DNA of 64,000 nucleotides, from positions 62,001 to 126,000 of the forward strand of contig NZ_BOOC01000031.1 in assembly GCF_016863035.1 (NCBI RefSeq). Reading direction: 5' to 3'. The first letter of the stretch is position 1; each line of letters starts with the position of its first letter. The DNA comes from Microbispora corallina (GTDB lineage Bacteria > Actinomycetota > Actinomycetes > Streptosporangiales > Streptosporangiaceae). The notes below the pieces were generated by a model that worked only from the letters and a program-made list of their open reading frames with translations, ran no database searches and had not been told where the DNA came from. Shown here in pieces: positions 42,166-50,140 of the stretch. Both the position numbers and the translations under genes were made by a program.

Positions 42166-44135
42166 GTTTCTCCTTCCAGTGCGGTGGCCTCAGGAAGCCC
42201 GGTGGCGTCGAGATGGCACCGCACGGTGTGGTCGTTCGCGAGCGTGATCAGGGGCGGATCCTCGTTTTCGCAGAGCCCGTCGACGCGAAGCGGACAGCGA
42301 GCAGCGAACCGGCAGCCGACCGCGTCCTTCGCCGTCACGTCGCCCACGGCGTACGCATCGGCCTTGCCGAGCGGCGCGAGCGACGCCTCCACCAGAGAGG
42401 CGGTATAGGGATGGTGAGGGCCGGCCAGGACATCGTCGGCGGGGCCCTGCTCGACGATCTGCCCGCGATACATGACCGCGATACGGTCGGCCAGGTAGCC
42501 GACCACAGCGAGGTCGTGCGAGATGAACAGGTAGGACGTTCGCGTGCGGCGCTGCTGGTCGGCCAGCAACCGGAGCACCCCGGCCTGGACGCTCACATCG
42601 AGGGCTGAGACAGGCTCGTCGCACACCACCAGTTCCGGGTCGCCGGCGAAGGCGCGGGCAATGGCCACGCGCTGCTTCTGGCCGCCCGACAGCCGGTCGG
42701 TGCGGGAGTCCAACAGGTACGCGTCGAGATCGGCGCGTGCGGCCAGTTCGCCTGGCGCGAGTGTGCCCCGGAGACTGCGCCGCGCCCTGGCCAGCACGGT
42801 CCGCACCGTATGGCTGGGGTTCAGCGACGCGTCCGGGTTCTGGAACACCATCTGGACGGCACGCCGGATCCTTGCGTCACGCCTCCCGACACCAGCCGCG
42901 AGTTCGCGCCCATCGAGCCGGATGACACCGCTCCCCTGCGGCCCCAATCCTGCGACGGCTCGCGCCAGCGTCGTCTTGCCGCTCCCCGACTCCCCGACCA
43001 GTCCCAGCACTTCACCGCGGTTAATCGTCAGATCGACGTCGTCCACTACCGGAGTCCCGCCGTAGTGACGGGTCAGCCCCTGGATCTCCAGCAACCGCCC
43101 GCCGCCGTCAACCGCGGTCGGCTCCGCACGTGCCGCGGGGCCGTCGTGGCTCAGATCGATCAGGTTGGCGGCGTGGTGACAGCGGACCGTACGCCTCCCG
43201 CTGACCATGTCGAGCGGAGGCAGACCAGCCCGGCACGTGTCGTCCGCGTACGTGCAGCGGGGCGCGAAGGCGCAGCCCGTGCCGGCCTCGCCGGGCGCGG
43301 GAGGACGGCCTGGAATGGCGGCGAGAGGATGCGTCCTTCGTGTCCGGCCCAGTTGAGGAGCACTCGCGAGCAGCGCCGACGTGTAGGGGTGCCGGGGCGT
43401 GGCCAGCACCTCGCCCGCTGGGCCCTCCTCGATCAGTCGGCCCGCGTAGAGCACGCCGACCCGGTCGCACAGCCGCCCGACGAGGGCCAGGTCGTGGCTG
43501 ATGAACACGACGGCGGCGCCGAGTTCGGCACGCAGGGCCCAGATCAGGCCGAGGATCTCGTGCTGGACCGTGGCGTCCAAGCCTGTGGTCGGCTCGTCGA
43601 GGACAAGCAGGCGCGGCCGGGCCGCCAGCGCCTGCGCGATCACCACGCGCTGTTGCTGGCCACCTGAGAGCTGGTGCGGGTAGCGCCGGGCGATGGCCTC
43701 CGGATCAGGCAGCCGTACGCGATCGAGCAACCGTGGCACCTGCATCCGCGCCTCACGCCGGGTGCGCCCCTGCAGCCGCAGCACCTCGGCGAGCTGCGCG
43801 CCGATCCGCATCGTCGGGTCGAGCGCGCTTCCCGCCTCCTGGTGGACGACGGCCAGCGAGGACGCTCGCCACCGGCGCAGTTCCGCGGGCGCCAGCGCGA
43901 GCACGTCGGTCCCGTCCACGCTCACCCGGCCGCCCGTGATCGCGCCCCCCCGCGGCAGATGCCGGCCGAGCGCCCGGCCCAGCGTCGTCTTGCCACAGCC
44001 GGACTCGCCCACCAAGCCGTACGTCTCCCCCGCCGCGACCTCGAACGACACGTCGGAGACCGCCTCGACCGGACCGCGAGCCGTCTCGTACGCCACCGTC
44101 AACCCGTCGACCCTCAGGCCGCGTTCTCCGCTCAT
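42162..44135 (-). CDS. Fused double ABC ATPase (DppD-DppF type; operon gene 4)
   Basis: A 657-residue cytoplasmic ATPase containing two nucleotide-binding domains in one chain, the two that peptide/nickel importers usually encode separately. Walker A sites are GESGCGKT (~43-50) and GESGSGKTT; signatures are LSGGQQQR and LSGGQKQR; Walker B ends are LLVLDEPTTGLD and LVVCDEPVSALD. Each half ends in the Cys-rich Oligo_HPY motif (FAPRCTYADDTC, FAARCPLRVDGLC). ATG 44135 overlaps the permease stop. It should power the importer formed by genes 1-3. Confidence 0.94.
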   Translation of the reverse strand: MSGERGLRVDGLTVAYETARGPVEAVSDVSFEVAAGETYGLVGESGCGKTTLGRALGRHLPRGGAITGGRVSVDGTDVLALAPAELRRWRASSLAVVHQEAGSALDPTMRIGAQLAEVLRLQGRTRREARMQVPRLLDRVRLPDPEAIARRYPHQLSGGQQQRVVIAQALAARPRLLVLDEPTTGLDATVQHEILGLIWALRAELGAAVVFISHDLALVGRLCDRVGVLYAGRLIEEGPAGEVLATPRHPYTSALLASAPQLGRTRRTHPLAAIPGRPPAPGEAGTGCAFAPRCTYADDTCRAGLPPLDMVSGRRTVRCHHAANLIDLSHDGPAARAEPTAVDGGGRLLEIQGLTRHYGGTPVVDDVDLTINRGEVLGLVGESGSGKTTLARAVAGLGPQGSGVIRLDGRELAAGVGRRDARIRRAVQMVFQNPDASLNPSHTVRTVLARARRSLRGTLAPGELAARADLDAYLLDSRTDRLSGGQKQRVAIARAFAGDPELVVCDEPVSALDVSVQAGVLRLLADQQRRTRTSYLFISHDLAVVGYLADRIAVMYRGQIVEQGPADDVLAGPHHPYTASLVEASLAPLGKADAYAVGDVTAKDAVGCRFAARCPLRVDGLCENEDPPLITLANDHTVRCHLDATGLPEATALEGET

Positions 44136-44989
44136 GGCGCCTCCCAACGGCTGCGGAGGGCGTCGGCGACCAGCGCCGTGGCCACCACGAGCGACGCGAT
44201 GGCCAATGCGGGAGCGAGCACGGTCCACGGGGCGATCTGCAGCCAGGTCCGGTTGTCCGATACGGAAGCGCCCCACTCGGGCGAGCCCGGCGGCTGCCCC
44301 AGGCCCAGGAACGACAGCGTGGCCGCCGCGAAGATCGCGTCGCCGAAGCGGGAGGTGGCCTCCACCAGAACGGTCGTGGTGACGTTGGGGAGGATCTCGC
44401 GCAGCATCAGCGACCAGGACCGCTCGCCGCGCAGGCGGGCCGCCTCGACATAGGCCTTCTCGCGCTCGACCAGCGTCGCCGCTCGTACGCTGCGGGCCAC
44501 GATCGTGGTGAACGACGCGGCGATCACCAGCACCACGGCCGTCACCGAACGCCCGGACAGCGCGACGAACAGCACCGCCGCGATGATCGTCGGGAAGACC
44601 ACGATCGCGTCGAGCACCCGCATCACGACCTCGTCGACGAGCCCGCCGAAGGTGCCCGCCACCAGACCGACCACGGTGCCGGCCAGGGTGCCCAGCGCGG
44701 TCGCCAGCGGTGCGACCTGAAGCACCGGACGCGCCCCGGCCAGCATCCGGGACAAGGTGTCGCGCCCGAACTGGTCAGTGCCCAGCCAGTGGCCTGGACC
44801 GGGCGGGGCGAAGCGGTGCAGCGGGTCCTGGTGGACGGGATCGTAAGGAGCCAGATGCGGCCAGAACAGCGCGATCACCGCCCAGGCCAGGATCAGCGTT
44901 CCGCCGACGGCCAGCGCCACCCGCGAGCGACCCCCCACCCCGCGCGAGATCCTCGGCACAATGCCTTTGGCGATGACGCTTGTGGTCAT
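44132..44989 (-). CDS. ABC importer permease, DppC type (operon gene 3)
   Basis: A 285-residue inner-membrane permease with about six helices. The N-terminal helix is LAVGGTLILAWAVIALFWP, followed by the GPGHWLGTDQFGRDTLSRML signature of DppC/OppC. The EAA loop, coupling to the ATPase, is EKAYVEAARLRGERSWSLML and IFAAATLSFLGLGQPPGSPE is the family's C-terminal motif. ATG 44989 overlaps the stop of gene 2 (ATGA). Confidence 0.94.
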   Translation of the reverse strand: MTTSVIAKGIVPRISRGVGGRSRVALAVGGTLILAWAVIALFWPHLAPYDPVHQDPLHRFAPPGPGHWLGTDQFGRDTLSRMLAGARPVLQVAPLATALGTLAGTVVGLVAGTFGGLVDEVVMRVLDAIVVFPTIIAAVLFVALSGRSVTAVVLVIAASFTTIVARSVRAATLVEREKAYVEAARLRGERSWSLMLREILPNVTTTVLVEATSRFGDAIFAAATLSFLGLGQPPGSPEWGASVSDNRTWLQIAPWTVLAPALAIASLVVATALVADALRSRWEAP

Positions 44990-45942
44990 CGGGCGGCCAC
45001 CCCCAGCCGTACGCGCGGGTCGAGCACGCGGTAGACCACGTCGGCGCCGAGCACGACCAGCATGTACAGAATCCCCAGCACCATCGCGGTGGTCTGCAAC
45101 GTCGGGAGGTCCTTGTCGATGGCCGACTGCAGGAGCAGCGCGCCGATGCCGGGGTAGTTGAACAGCAGCTCCACGGCGACAAGACCACCCAGCAGGAACT
45201 GCAACTGCACGCCGAGCGCGCTGGTGGCGGGCACGGTCGCGTTGCGCAGGACGTGCCGCCGAACGACCTGCGCCCGGGTGAAGCCGCGCAGTTCGGCGGC
45301 TCGGGCGTACGCGCTCTCGACGGCCGTCACCGTGCTCGCGCGGACATGGCGGGCCACGTATCCGGTGCACAGGATCACCAGCGACAGCGCCGGCAGCAGC
45401 AGGTGGTTGAGGGCCTCCACCGGCGATGCGTCCGGCGGTATCTGCGCCGAGGCGGGCAACCAGCGCAGCTTCACAGAAAACACCACCAGCAGGATCACAC
45501 CCGTGACGAACTCCGGAGTCGCGCCGAACGTGAGACCCGTGACGCTGATGACGCGGTCCGCCGGGCGGTCGTGGTTGATCCCGGCGACCAGTCCCAAAGT
45601 CACCGCCACCGGGACCAGCAGCACGAACGCGAGCAGCGCCAGCAGCAAAGACGCCCCGAGCCTGTCGAGCACCAGATCACGTACGGGGACCTTGAGCGTG
45701 TAGGAGTCCCCCCACCGCCCGGTGACGAACCCGCCCAGCCAGTCGACGTAGCGTGTCGCCGCGGGCCGGTCCAGCCCGAGCTGGACGCGCAACGCACGGA
45801 CGGCCGATTCGCTCGCCTCACGCCCGAGGATCGCGCGGGCCACGTCGCCAGGGATGAGCTCGGTGGCCGCGAAGACGAGCGCGGACACCGCGACCAGCGT
45901 GAGCGGGATCGCCGCCAGCCGCCGCAGCAGGAATCGCCTCAT
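44986..45942 (-). CDS. ABC importer permease, DppB type (operon gene 2)
   Basis: A 318-residue inner-membrane permease. It opens with the DppB motif RRFLLRRLAAIPLTLVAVSA and FAATELIPGDVARAILG; GRWGDSYTLKVPVRDLVLDR follows, and the EAA loop is ESAYARAAELRGFTRAQVVR. The C-terminal FNYPGIGALLLQSAIDKD is typical of the family. The start is 6 bases from the stop of the binding-protein gene. Confidence 0.94.
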   Translation of the reverse strand: MRRFLLRRLAAIPLTLVAVSALVFAATELIPGDVARAILGREASESAVRALRVQLGLDRPAATRYVDWLGGFVTGRWGDSYTLKVPVRDLVLDRLGASLLLALLAFVLLVPVAVTLGLVAGINHDRPADRVISVTGLTFGATPEFVTGVILLVVFSVKLRWLPASAQIPPDASPVEALNHLLLPALSLVILCTGYVARHVRASTVTAVESAYARAAELRGFTRAQVVRRHVLRNATVPATSALGVQLQFLLGGLVAVELLFNYPGIGALLLQSAIDKDLPTLQTTAMVLGILYMLVVLGADVVYRVLDPRVRLGVAAR

Positions 45943-45948
45943 CGCCGT

Positions 45949-47562
45949 CTAAAGCGCCGACACCGACGTAAAGTCCACGTAACTGGCCGGATGCGCCTGG
46001 ACCCCGGTGAACTTCTTTCCGTTGTACGCCCGCACGTTGCCGCTCCAGACACTGATGATCACGGGCACGTCGTCGTTCAGCGCCTTGGCGATGATCTCTG
46101 CCTGAGCCTTGCGGTCGGCATCGGTGGTCGCCGCGTCGTAGGCGGTAGCGGCGGCGTCCAGCGCCGGGTTGGCGTACTTGGACCCGTTCCACACTGCCTT
46201 GCTCTTGACCATCGGGATGATGAACTGGCTGGGCACCGCTCGCCCGGCCCAGCCCACCAGGTTGGCCTTGGTGAACAGCCAGGGCGTGTCCTTCTCCTGG
46301 TCGCCGCCGTAGAAGTCGGCCGAGGTGCGCTGGTCCAGCGTCACCTCGATGCCCACCTCCTTGAGCTGGCTCTGGACCGTCAGGGCGTAGTCCTTGCTCG
46401 GGGGGTCGAAGGTCAGCGGGAATGAGAGCTTGCTCACCCCAGCAGCGGCGAGGAGGGCGGCGACCTTGGCCGGGTCCTTGGCCCGCTGCGGGAGGTCGGT
46501 CGGCGCCGCGGGGAACAGCGCGGCGAACAGGTGGTCGTTGCCGAGCGCGCCGATGCCGTCGTAGGTCGTGGCGTTCACGCCGGGCCGGTCGAGCGCGTAC
46601 GCGACCGCCTGCCTGACTTCCTTTCTGTCGAACGGCGCCTGGTCGGTGCGCAGCGTCAGGGCGATGAACCCGGTGCTCTTGACCTGGTCGATCGCGATGT
46701 CCCCGGCGCCTTTCAGCGGGCTCACCAGGGCGGGACGGCTGAGGATCTGCGTGTCGACGTCCCCGCCCTGCAGCGCGAGCAGGTCGGCCTGGTCGTCGGC
46801 GTAGAACTTGATCTCCACGCCGTCGAGGTACGGCTTGCCCTGCTCCCAGTACTTGGGATTGCGCACAAGGGTGGCACCCTTGGACGGGTCGTAGGACTGC
46901 AGCAGGAACGGCCCGGTGCCGATCGGCTTCTTGGTGAAGTCGCCCGCGTAGTCCTTCTTGAGGATCAGCGTGTTGTAGTTGCCGGCCGACACCAGATACG
47001 GGAAGTCGGAGAACGCCCGCTCCAGCGTGAAGACGACCGTCGACGGGTCCTTGACGGCGACCCCGCCCTTGGCCAGCACGGTGTCGAACGCCGACAACGC
47101 GGCGGACTTGTTGTCGGGGTCCAGCAGCCGGTCGAAGGACGCCTTGACGGTCTCGGCGTCCAGTGGCGTGCCATCGGAGAAGACGACACCATGCCGAAGG
47201 GCGAACGACCAGGTCTTGCCGCCGTCCGGGGTCTCCCAGCGCTCGGCCAGTCGCGGCACCAGCGTGAAGTCCTTGTCCAGCCAGATGAGGTAGTCGGCGA
47301 CAAGCTGGACGATGGCGATCGCGGTTCCGTCGTACATGGTGATCGGGTCGACCGCGGTCGGCGGCGGCGGAGAGCCGGCGCGTAGCGTTCCCCCGCGCTT
47401 GGAGGTGGCAGGGAGCGAACCTGTGGCGGATTGCTGAGAGCTCGCTCCGGTGCTCGTGCCGGCGCCACCCGAGCAGGCGGCGACCAGGGCGAGCAGCCCT
47501 GCCACCCCCGATCCGGCCAGGAAGCGGCGCCGGTCAAGCAGGTTCTGGCTGTGCATATCCAT
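45949..47562 (-). CDS. Tat-type lipoprotein substrate-binding protein of ABC importer (operon gene 1)
   Basis: A ~537-residue peptide/nickel-type (SBP family 5) lipoprotein. The N-terminus has a twin-arginine motif (DRRRFLAGSG) followed by a hydrophobic segment and the lipobox LVAAC; it is exported folded and anchored in the membrane. Family landmarks: GTAIAIVQLVADYLIWLDKD, WETPDGGKTWSFALRHGVVF, PIGTGPFLLQSYDPSKGATL. The start is ATG 47562 or, if leaderless, ATG 47556; an earlier in-frame codon (to 47592) overlaps the promoter. It decides what the operon imports. Ligand not predictable. Confidence 0.9.
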   Translation of the reverse strand: MDMHSQNLLDRRRFLAGSGVAGLLALVAACSGGAGTSTGASSQQSATGSLPATSKRGGTLRAGSPPPPTAVDPITMYDGTAIAIVQLVADYLIWLDKDFTLVPRLAERWETPDGGKTWSFALRHGVVFSDGTPLDAETVKASFDRLLDPDNKSAALSAFDTVLAKGGVAVKDPSTVVFTLERAFSDFPYLVSAGNYNTLILKKDYAGDFTKKPIGTGPFLLQSYDPSKGATLVRNPKYWEQGKPYLDGVEIKFYADDQADLLALQGGDVDTQILSRPALVSPLKGAGDIAIDQVKSTGFIALTLRTDQAPFDRKEVRQAVAYALDRPGVNATTYDGIGALGNDHLFAALFPAAPTDLPQRAKDPAKVAALLAAAGVSKLSFPLTFDPPSKDYALTVQSQLKEVGIEVTLDQRTSADFYGGDQEKDTPWLFTKANLVGWAGRAVPSQFIIPMVKSKAVWNGSKYANPALDAAATAYDAATTDADRKAQAEIIAKALNDDVPVIISVWSGNVRAYNGKKFTGVQAHPASYVDFTSVSAL

Positions 47563-47592
47563 ACTATCTAGGTAGGAATAATAGGTTGTCAA
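47556..47592 (-). promoter_or_regulatory. Promoter and candidate operator of the eight-gene operon
   Basis: Minus strand: TTGACA (47592-47587), 16 bases, TAGATA (47570-47565), placing the start of RNA at about 47557-47560, i.e. at the ATG, so the message would be leaderless. An imperfect inverted repeat ATTCCTAC-N7-GTATGGAT overlaps the -10. Its CCTAC core loosely resembles Rrf2/CymR-type sulfur-control sites (inference). Confidence 0.55.
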
Positions 47593-47616
47593 TAAGCGCG
47601 CCGGCTAGACGAGACG

Positions 47617-47791
47617 ATGGACCTGGCGATGGCTGAGGGCTTCCAGTTCGTCGCCACGGCCCGCGCCCTGCTCCCGCGAGCCCGACCTGGTCGACCGCAT
47701 GCGCCGGGGCGCCACCACCCGGTCACTGTGCGTCCACTGCAAGAAGTGCATGCCGACGATCTACACCGGCACCCACTGCGTCCTCTCCTGA
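47617..47791 (+). pseudogene. NADH:flavin oxidoreductase (old yellow enzyme) C-terminal fragment
   Basis: The first frame reads AMAEGFQFVATARALL; after a 1-base shift the next reads REPDLVDRMRRGATTRSLCV, HCKKCMPTIYTGTHCVL and stops at 47791. The CxHCxKCMxTxYxGTxCV ending is that of old-yellow-enzyme-type reductases. About 85% of the gene is missing. Confidence 0.75.
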
Positions 47792-48037
47792 GGCAAGGGC
47801 CCGCCCGAGGACGTCTCCGCAGACGCGGGGCCGCGGGCGCCGCGGGCGCCCGGGGCGCGGGGGGCCGCCGGGGGCGCTGTCCGCCCTCTCCGGCCGGCGC
47901 CAACTGGCCGCCTCCAGGGAAAGCCTGGTCAAACCTTCTCCGGGTGTGATCTGCGCCATATTTCGGTCCGGCCGGAATCCTTCTTTCGACGCGGGATGTT
48001 GCCATTCCGGACAATTACCCCAAAGAAGGACCAAGAC

Positions 48038-49639
48038 GTGCCCTTGCCCGCGGCGACGCTGCGCTCCCTTCGTCATCACAACTACCGCCTCTGGGCAGGA
48101 GCAGACCTGGTCTCGGTCACCGGCACCTGGATGCAGGTGCTGGGGGTCAACTGGCTGATCCTCTCGGCCACCGGGTCGGCGACCAGCGTGGGCCTCAGCC
48201 TGGTCCTCCAGGCCGCGCCCACGCTCCTGCTGGGGCTGTGGGGCGGCTCCCTGGCCGACCGGCTCCCCGCCCGCCCGGTCGTGCTCGCCACGCAGGTGGC
48301 CCAGGCGGCGCTCGCCGCTCTCCTCGCGCTCGCCGCCGCGGGCGCCCCCGGCTCGGTGGCACCGGTGTACGCCATCGTGTTCGCGAGCGGCGTCGTGAAC
48401 GCCATCGGCGGCCCGGCCCTCGGCAGATTCGGCGCCGAGGTGGTCCCTGCACGTGACCTGCCGAACACCTTCGCGCTGGGATCGATCATCAATTCGGCCG
48501 GCCGCATTCTCGGCATGAGCCTGGCCGGGGCCCTTCTCCCGCTCACCGGCACGGCCGGCCTGTTCCTTGTCAACGCCCTGAGCTTCGCCGCCGTCATCGT
48601 GGCCGTCTTCGCCATGCGCGCCTCCGAGATGCACCGGCTCCTGCGCTCCGAGACGGACCGGGGCGGGGTGCGGGCCGGCCTGTCCTACGTGCTTCGCACG
48701 CCCTGGCTCGTGGTGCTGCTGGCGCTCGCGCTGATTCTGGGCAGCCTGGGCCGCAACTACCAGGTCACCATGGCGGCGATGAGCTCCGGACCGCTGGCCG
48801 CGGGCGCCGGAGGATACGGGCTGCTGTCGACGATCTTCGCGATCGGCACCGTGATCGGCGGGGTGATCGCCGCCGGACGTCCCCGCCTCACGGTGGCCCT
48901 GCTGCTCGTCACCGCGCTACTGACCGGCGTGGGCCAGAGCGTCAGCGCCTTCATGCCCGGCCTGGCCTCCTTCGCCGTGCTCATGCTGCCGATCGCCGCC
49001 GGCGCTGTGATCATCGACACCACCCTCGCGACCCGCGCCCAGCTGGACAGCCCCGAGCACATGCGCGGCCGGGTCATCGCCGTCCAGGGCGTGGTCAGCG
49101 CGGGCGCGGGGGCCATTGGCGGGCCGCTCCTCGGCCTGCTCTGCGACATCGTGGGCCCCCGCGTGACTTTGCAGGTCACCGGTGTCGCGGTGGTCCTGGC
49201 CACCGTGGCCGCAGGGCTCGCCCTGGCCCGGCTGCGCGGGCGCGCGCCGGCCCGGCCCGCACTCGCGCACGCGGCTCCCCTCCAGTTGCCGCCCGTGCCT
49301 GAGCCACCCGCCCGGGAGCCCGCCCAGCAGCGTGTCCCCGCCGGTGTGGCGGCCGGCGTGGCGTCCGGTTCGGCCGAGCAGGCGCCGGCGTCGAGCAACC
49401 TATGGACGCGCCTTCTCACTGAGCATCGCCATTCAGGACTGTGGCCGCTCCTACAGCCGATCCGAACTGTTCCTGAGCGTCGCAGCCCCACCAACCACCA
49501 TGGACGAGCGCTCCACATCGCCGCCGAACACTTCGCGCTGTGTCCGGACCACATCTGGCAGGGGCAGAAGCCGTACAACCTGACCGGCTACGCCGAACGA
49601 CTCATGGGATCCAACGCATGGGAATCCTTGTGGGATTGA
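48038..49639 (+). CDS. MFS transporter (DHA3-like) with C-terminal tail derived from a DUF4253 protein
   Basis: A 533-residue membrane protein. GTG 48038 has GAAGGA 8 bases upstream. Residues ~10-415 are a 12-helix MFS transporter (HHNYRLWAGADLVSVTGTWM, GLWGGSLADRLPARPVVLAT with motif A, SPEHMRGRVIAVQGVVSAGA). After ~residue 440 a Pro/Ala linker leads to SNLWTRLLTEHRHSGLWPLL and HIAAEHFALCPDHIWQGQKP, YAERLMGSNAWESLWD; both are DUF4253 signatures. Between them the DUF4253 middle is in another frame (ELFLSVAAPPTTMD). So the tail is a degraded DUF4253 gene read through, not a true domain. Confidence 0.85.
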   Translation: MPLPAATLRSLRHHNYRLWAGADLVSVTGTWMQVLGVNWLILSATGSATSVGLSLVLQAAPTLLLGLWGGSLADRLPARPVVLATQVAQAALAALLALAAAGAPGSVAPVYAIVFASGVVNAIGGPALGRFGAEVVPARDLPNTFALGSIINSAGRILGMSLAGALLPLTGTAGLFLVNALSFAAVIVAVFAMRASEMHRLLRSETDRGGVRAGLSYVLRTPWLVVLLALALILGSLGRNYQVTMAAMSSGPLAAGAGGYGLLSTIFAIGTVIGGVIAAGRPRLTVALLLVTALLTGVGQSVSAFMPGLASFAVLMLPIAAGAVIIDTTLATRAQLDSPEHMRGRVIAVQGVVSAGAGAIGGPLLGLLCDIVGPRVTLQVTGVAVVLATVAAGLALARLRGRAPARPALAHAAPLQLPPVPEPPAREPAQQRVPAGVAAGVASGSAEQAPASSNLWTRLLTEHRHSGLWPLLQPIRTVPERRSPTNHHGRALHIAAEHFALCPDHIWQGQKPYNLTGYAERLMGSNAWESLWD

Positions 49640-49646
49640 GCCTTCT

Positions 49647-49767
49647 GAGAGCTTCGCGCACCTGAAGACCTGGCGCATCCTCACCCAACTCCGCACGGGC
49701 CCCCGCCCGCGCCACCCACCTGCTCCGCGCCCTGCTCGTCCTGACGGACCTCGAACTCGACCGCTGA
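49647..49767 (+). pseudogene. IS5-like transposase C-terminal fragment
   Basis: Reads SFAHLKTWRILTQLRTG, then after a frameshift ATHLLRALLVLTDLELDR and a stop at 49767, the usual end of actinobacterial IS5-family transposases (LKxWRILTxLR ... ALLVLTxLE). Follows the MFS/DUF4253 gene by 7 bases. Confidence 0.7.
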
Positions 49768-49813
49768 CAGACGATCAAGACCGAAGACAGCCGCCCACGA
49801 CTGGGGACCCCGG

Positions 49814-50107
49814 TCAGTCGATGCCTTCGACGATGCGGAAGTCGCGCTCGACGCCGTCAGAGAGGGCGACCAGCGCCTCCTGGTAGGCCGCACTCTCATG
49901 CGCCGCGACGGCCTGCTCGAAGCTGTCGAACTCGATCAGGACGGTGCGCTCGGCGATTCCGGCGTCATGCGCCACGACCCGACTGCCACGGGCGAGGATC
50001 CGACCGCCCCCGGCCTTGACGGCCGGACCGGCCAGCTTGTTGTAAGCAGCCAGCTTCTCAGGGTCTGAAATGGTGCGGTAGGCGCTGACCCAGTAGCCCT
50101 TGGGCAT
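49814..50107 (-). CDS. DUF1330 family protein
   Basis: A 97-residue ferredoxin-like-fold protein: KGYWVSAYRTISDPEKLAAY, NKLAGPAVKAGGGRILARGS, RTVLIEFDSFEQAVAAHESA and AYQEALVALSDGVERDFRIV, the full length expected for DUF1330. ATG 50107 has GGAGG upstream. It is downstream of the MFS gene on the same strand with a 33-base gap and might be cotranscribed. Function not established. Confidence 0.9.
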   Translation of the reverse strand: MPKGYWVSAYRTISDPEKLAAYNKLAGPAVKAGGGRILARGSRVVAHDAGIAERTVLIEFDSFEQAVAAHESAAYQEALVALSDGVERDFRIVEGID

Positions 50108-50140
50108 GGAACCTCCAGTGTTGGGATGAGTGCATCTGAC

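Noticed and set aside
44980-46425. A 481-residue plus-strand frame within the ABC importer genes
   Set aside because: Antisense shadow of the permease and binding-protein genes.
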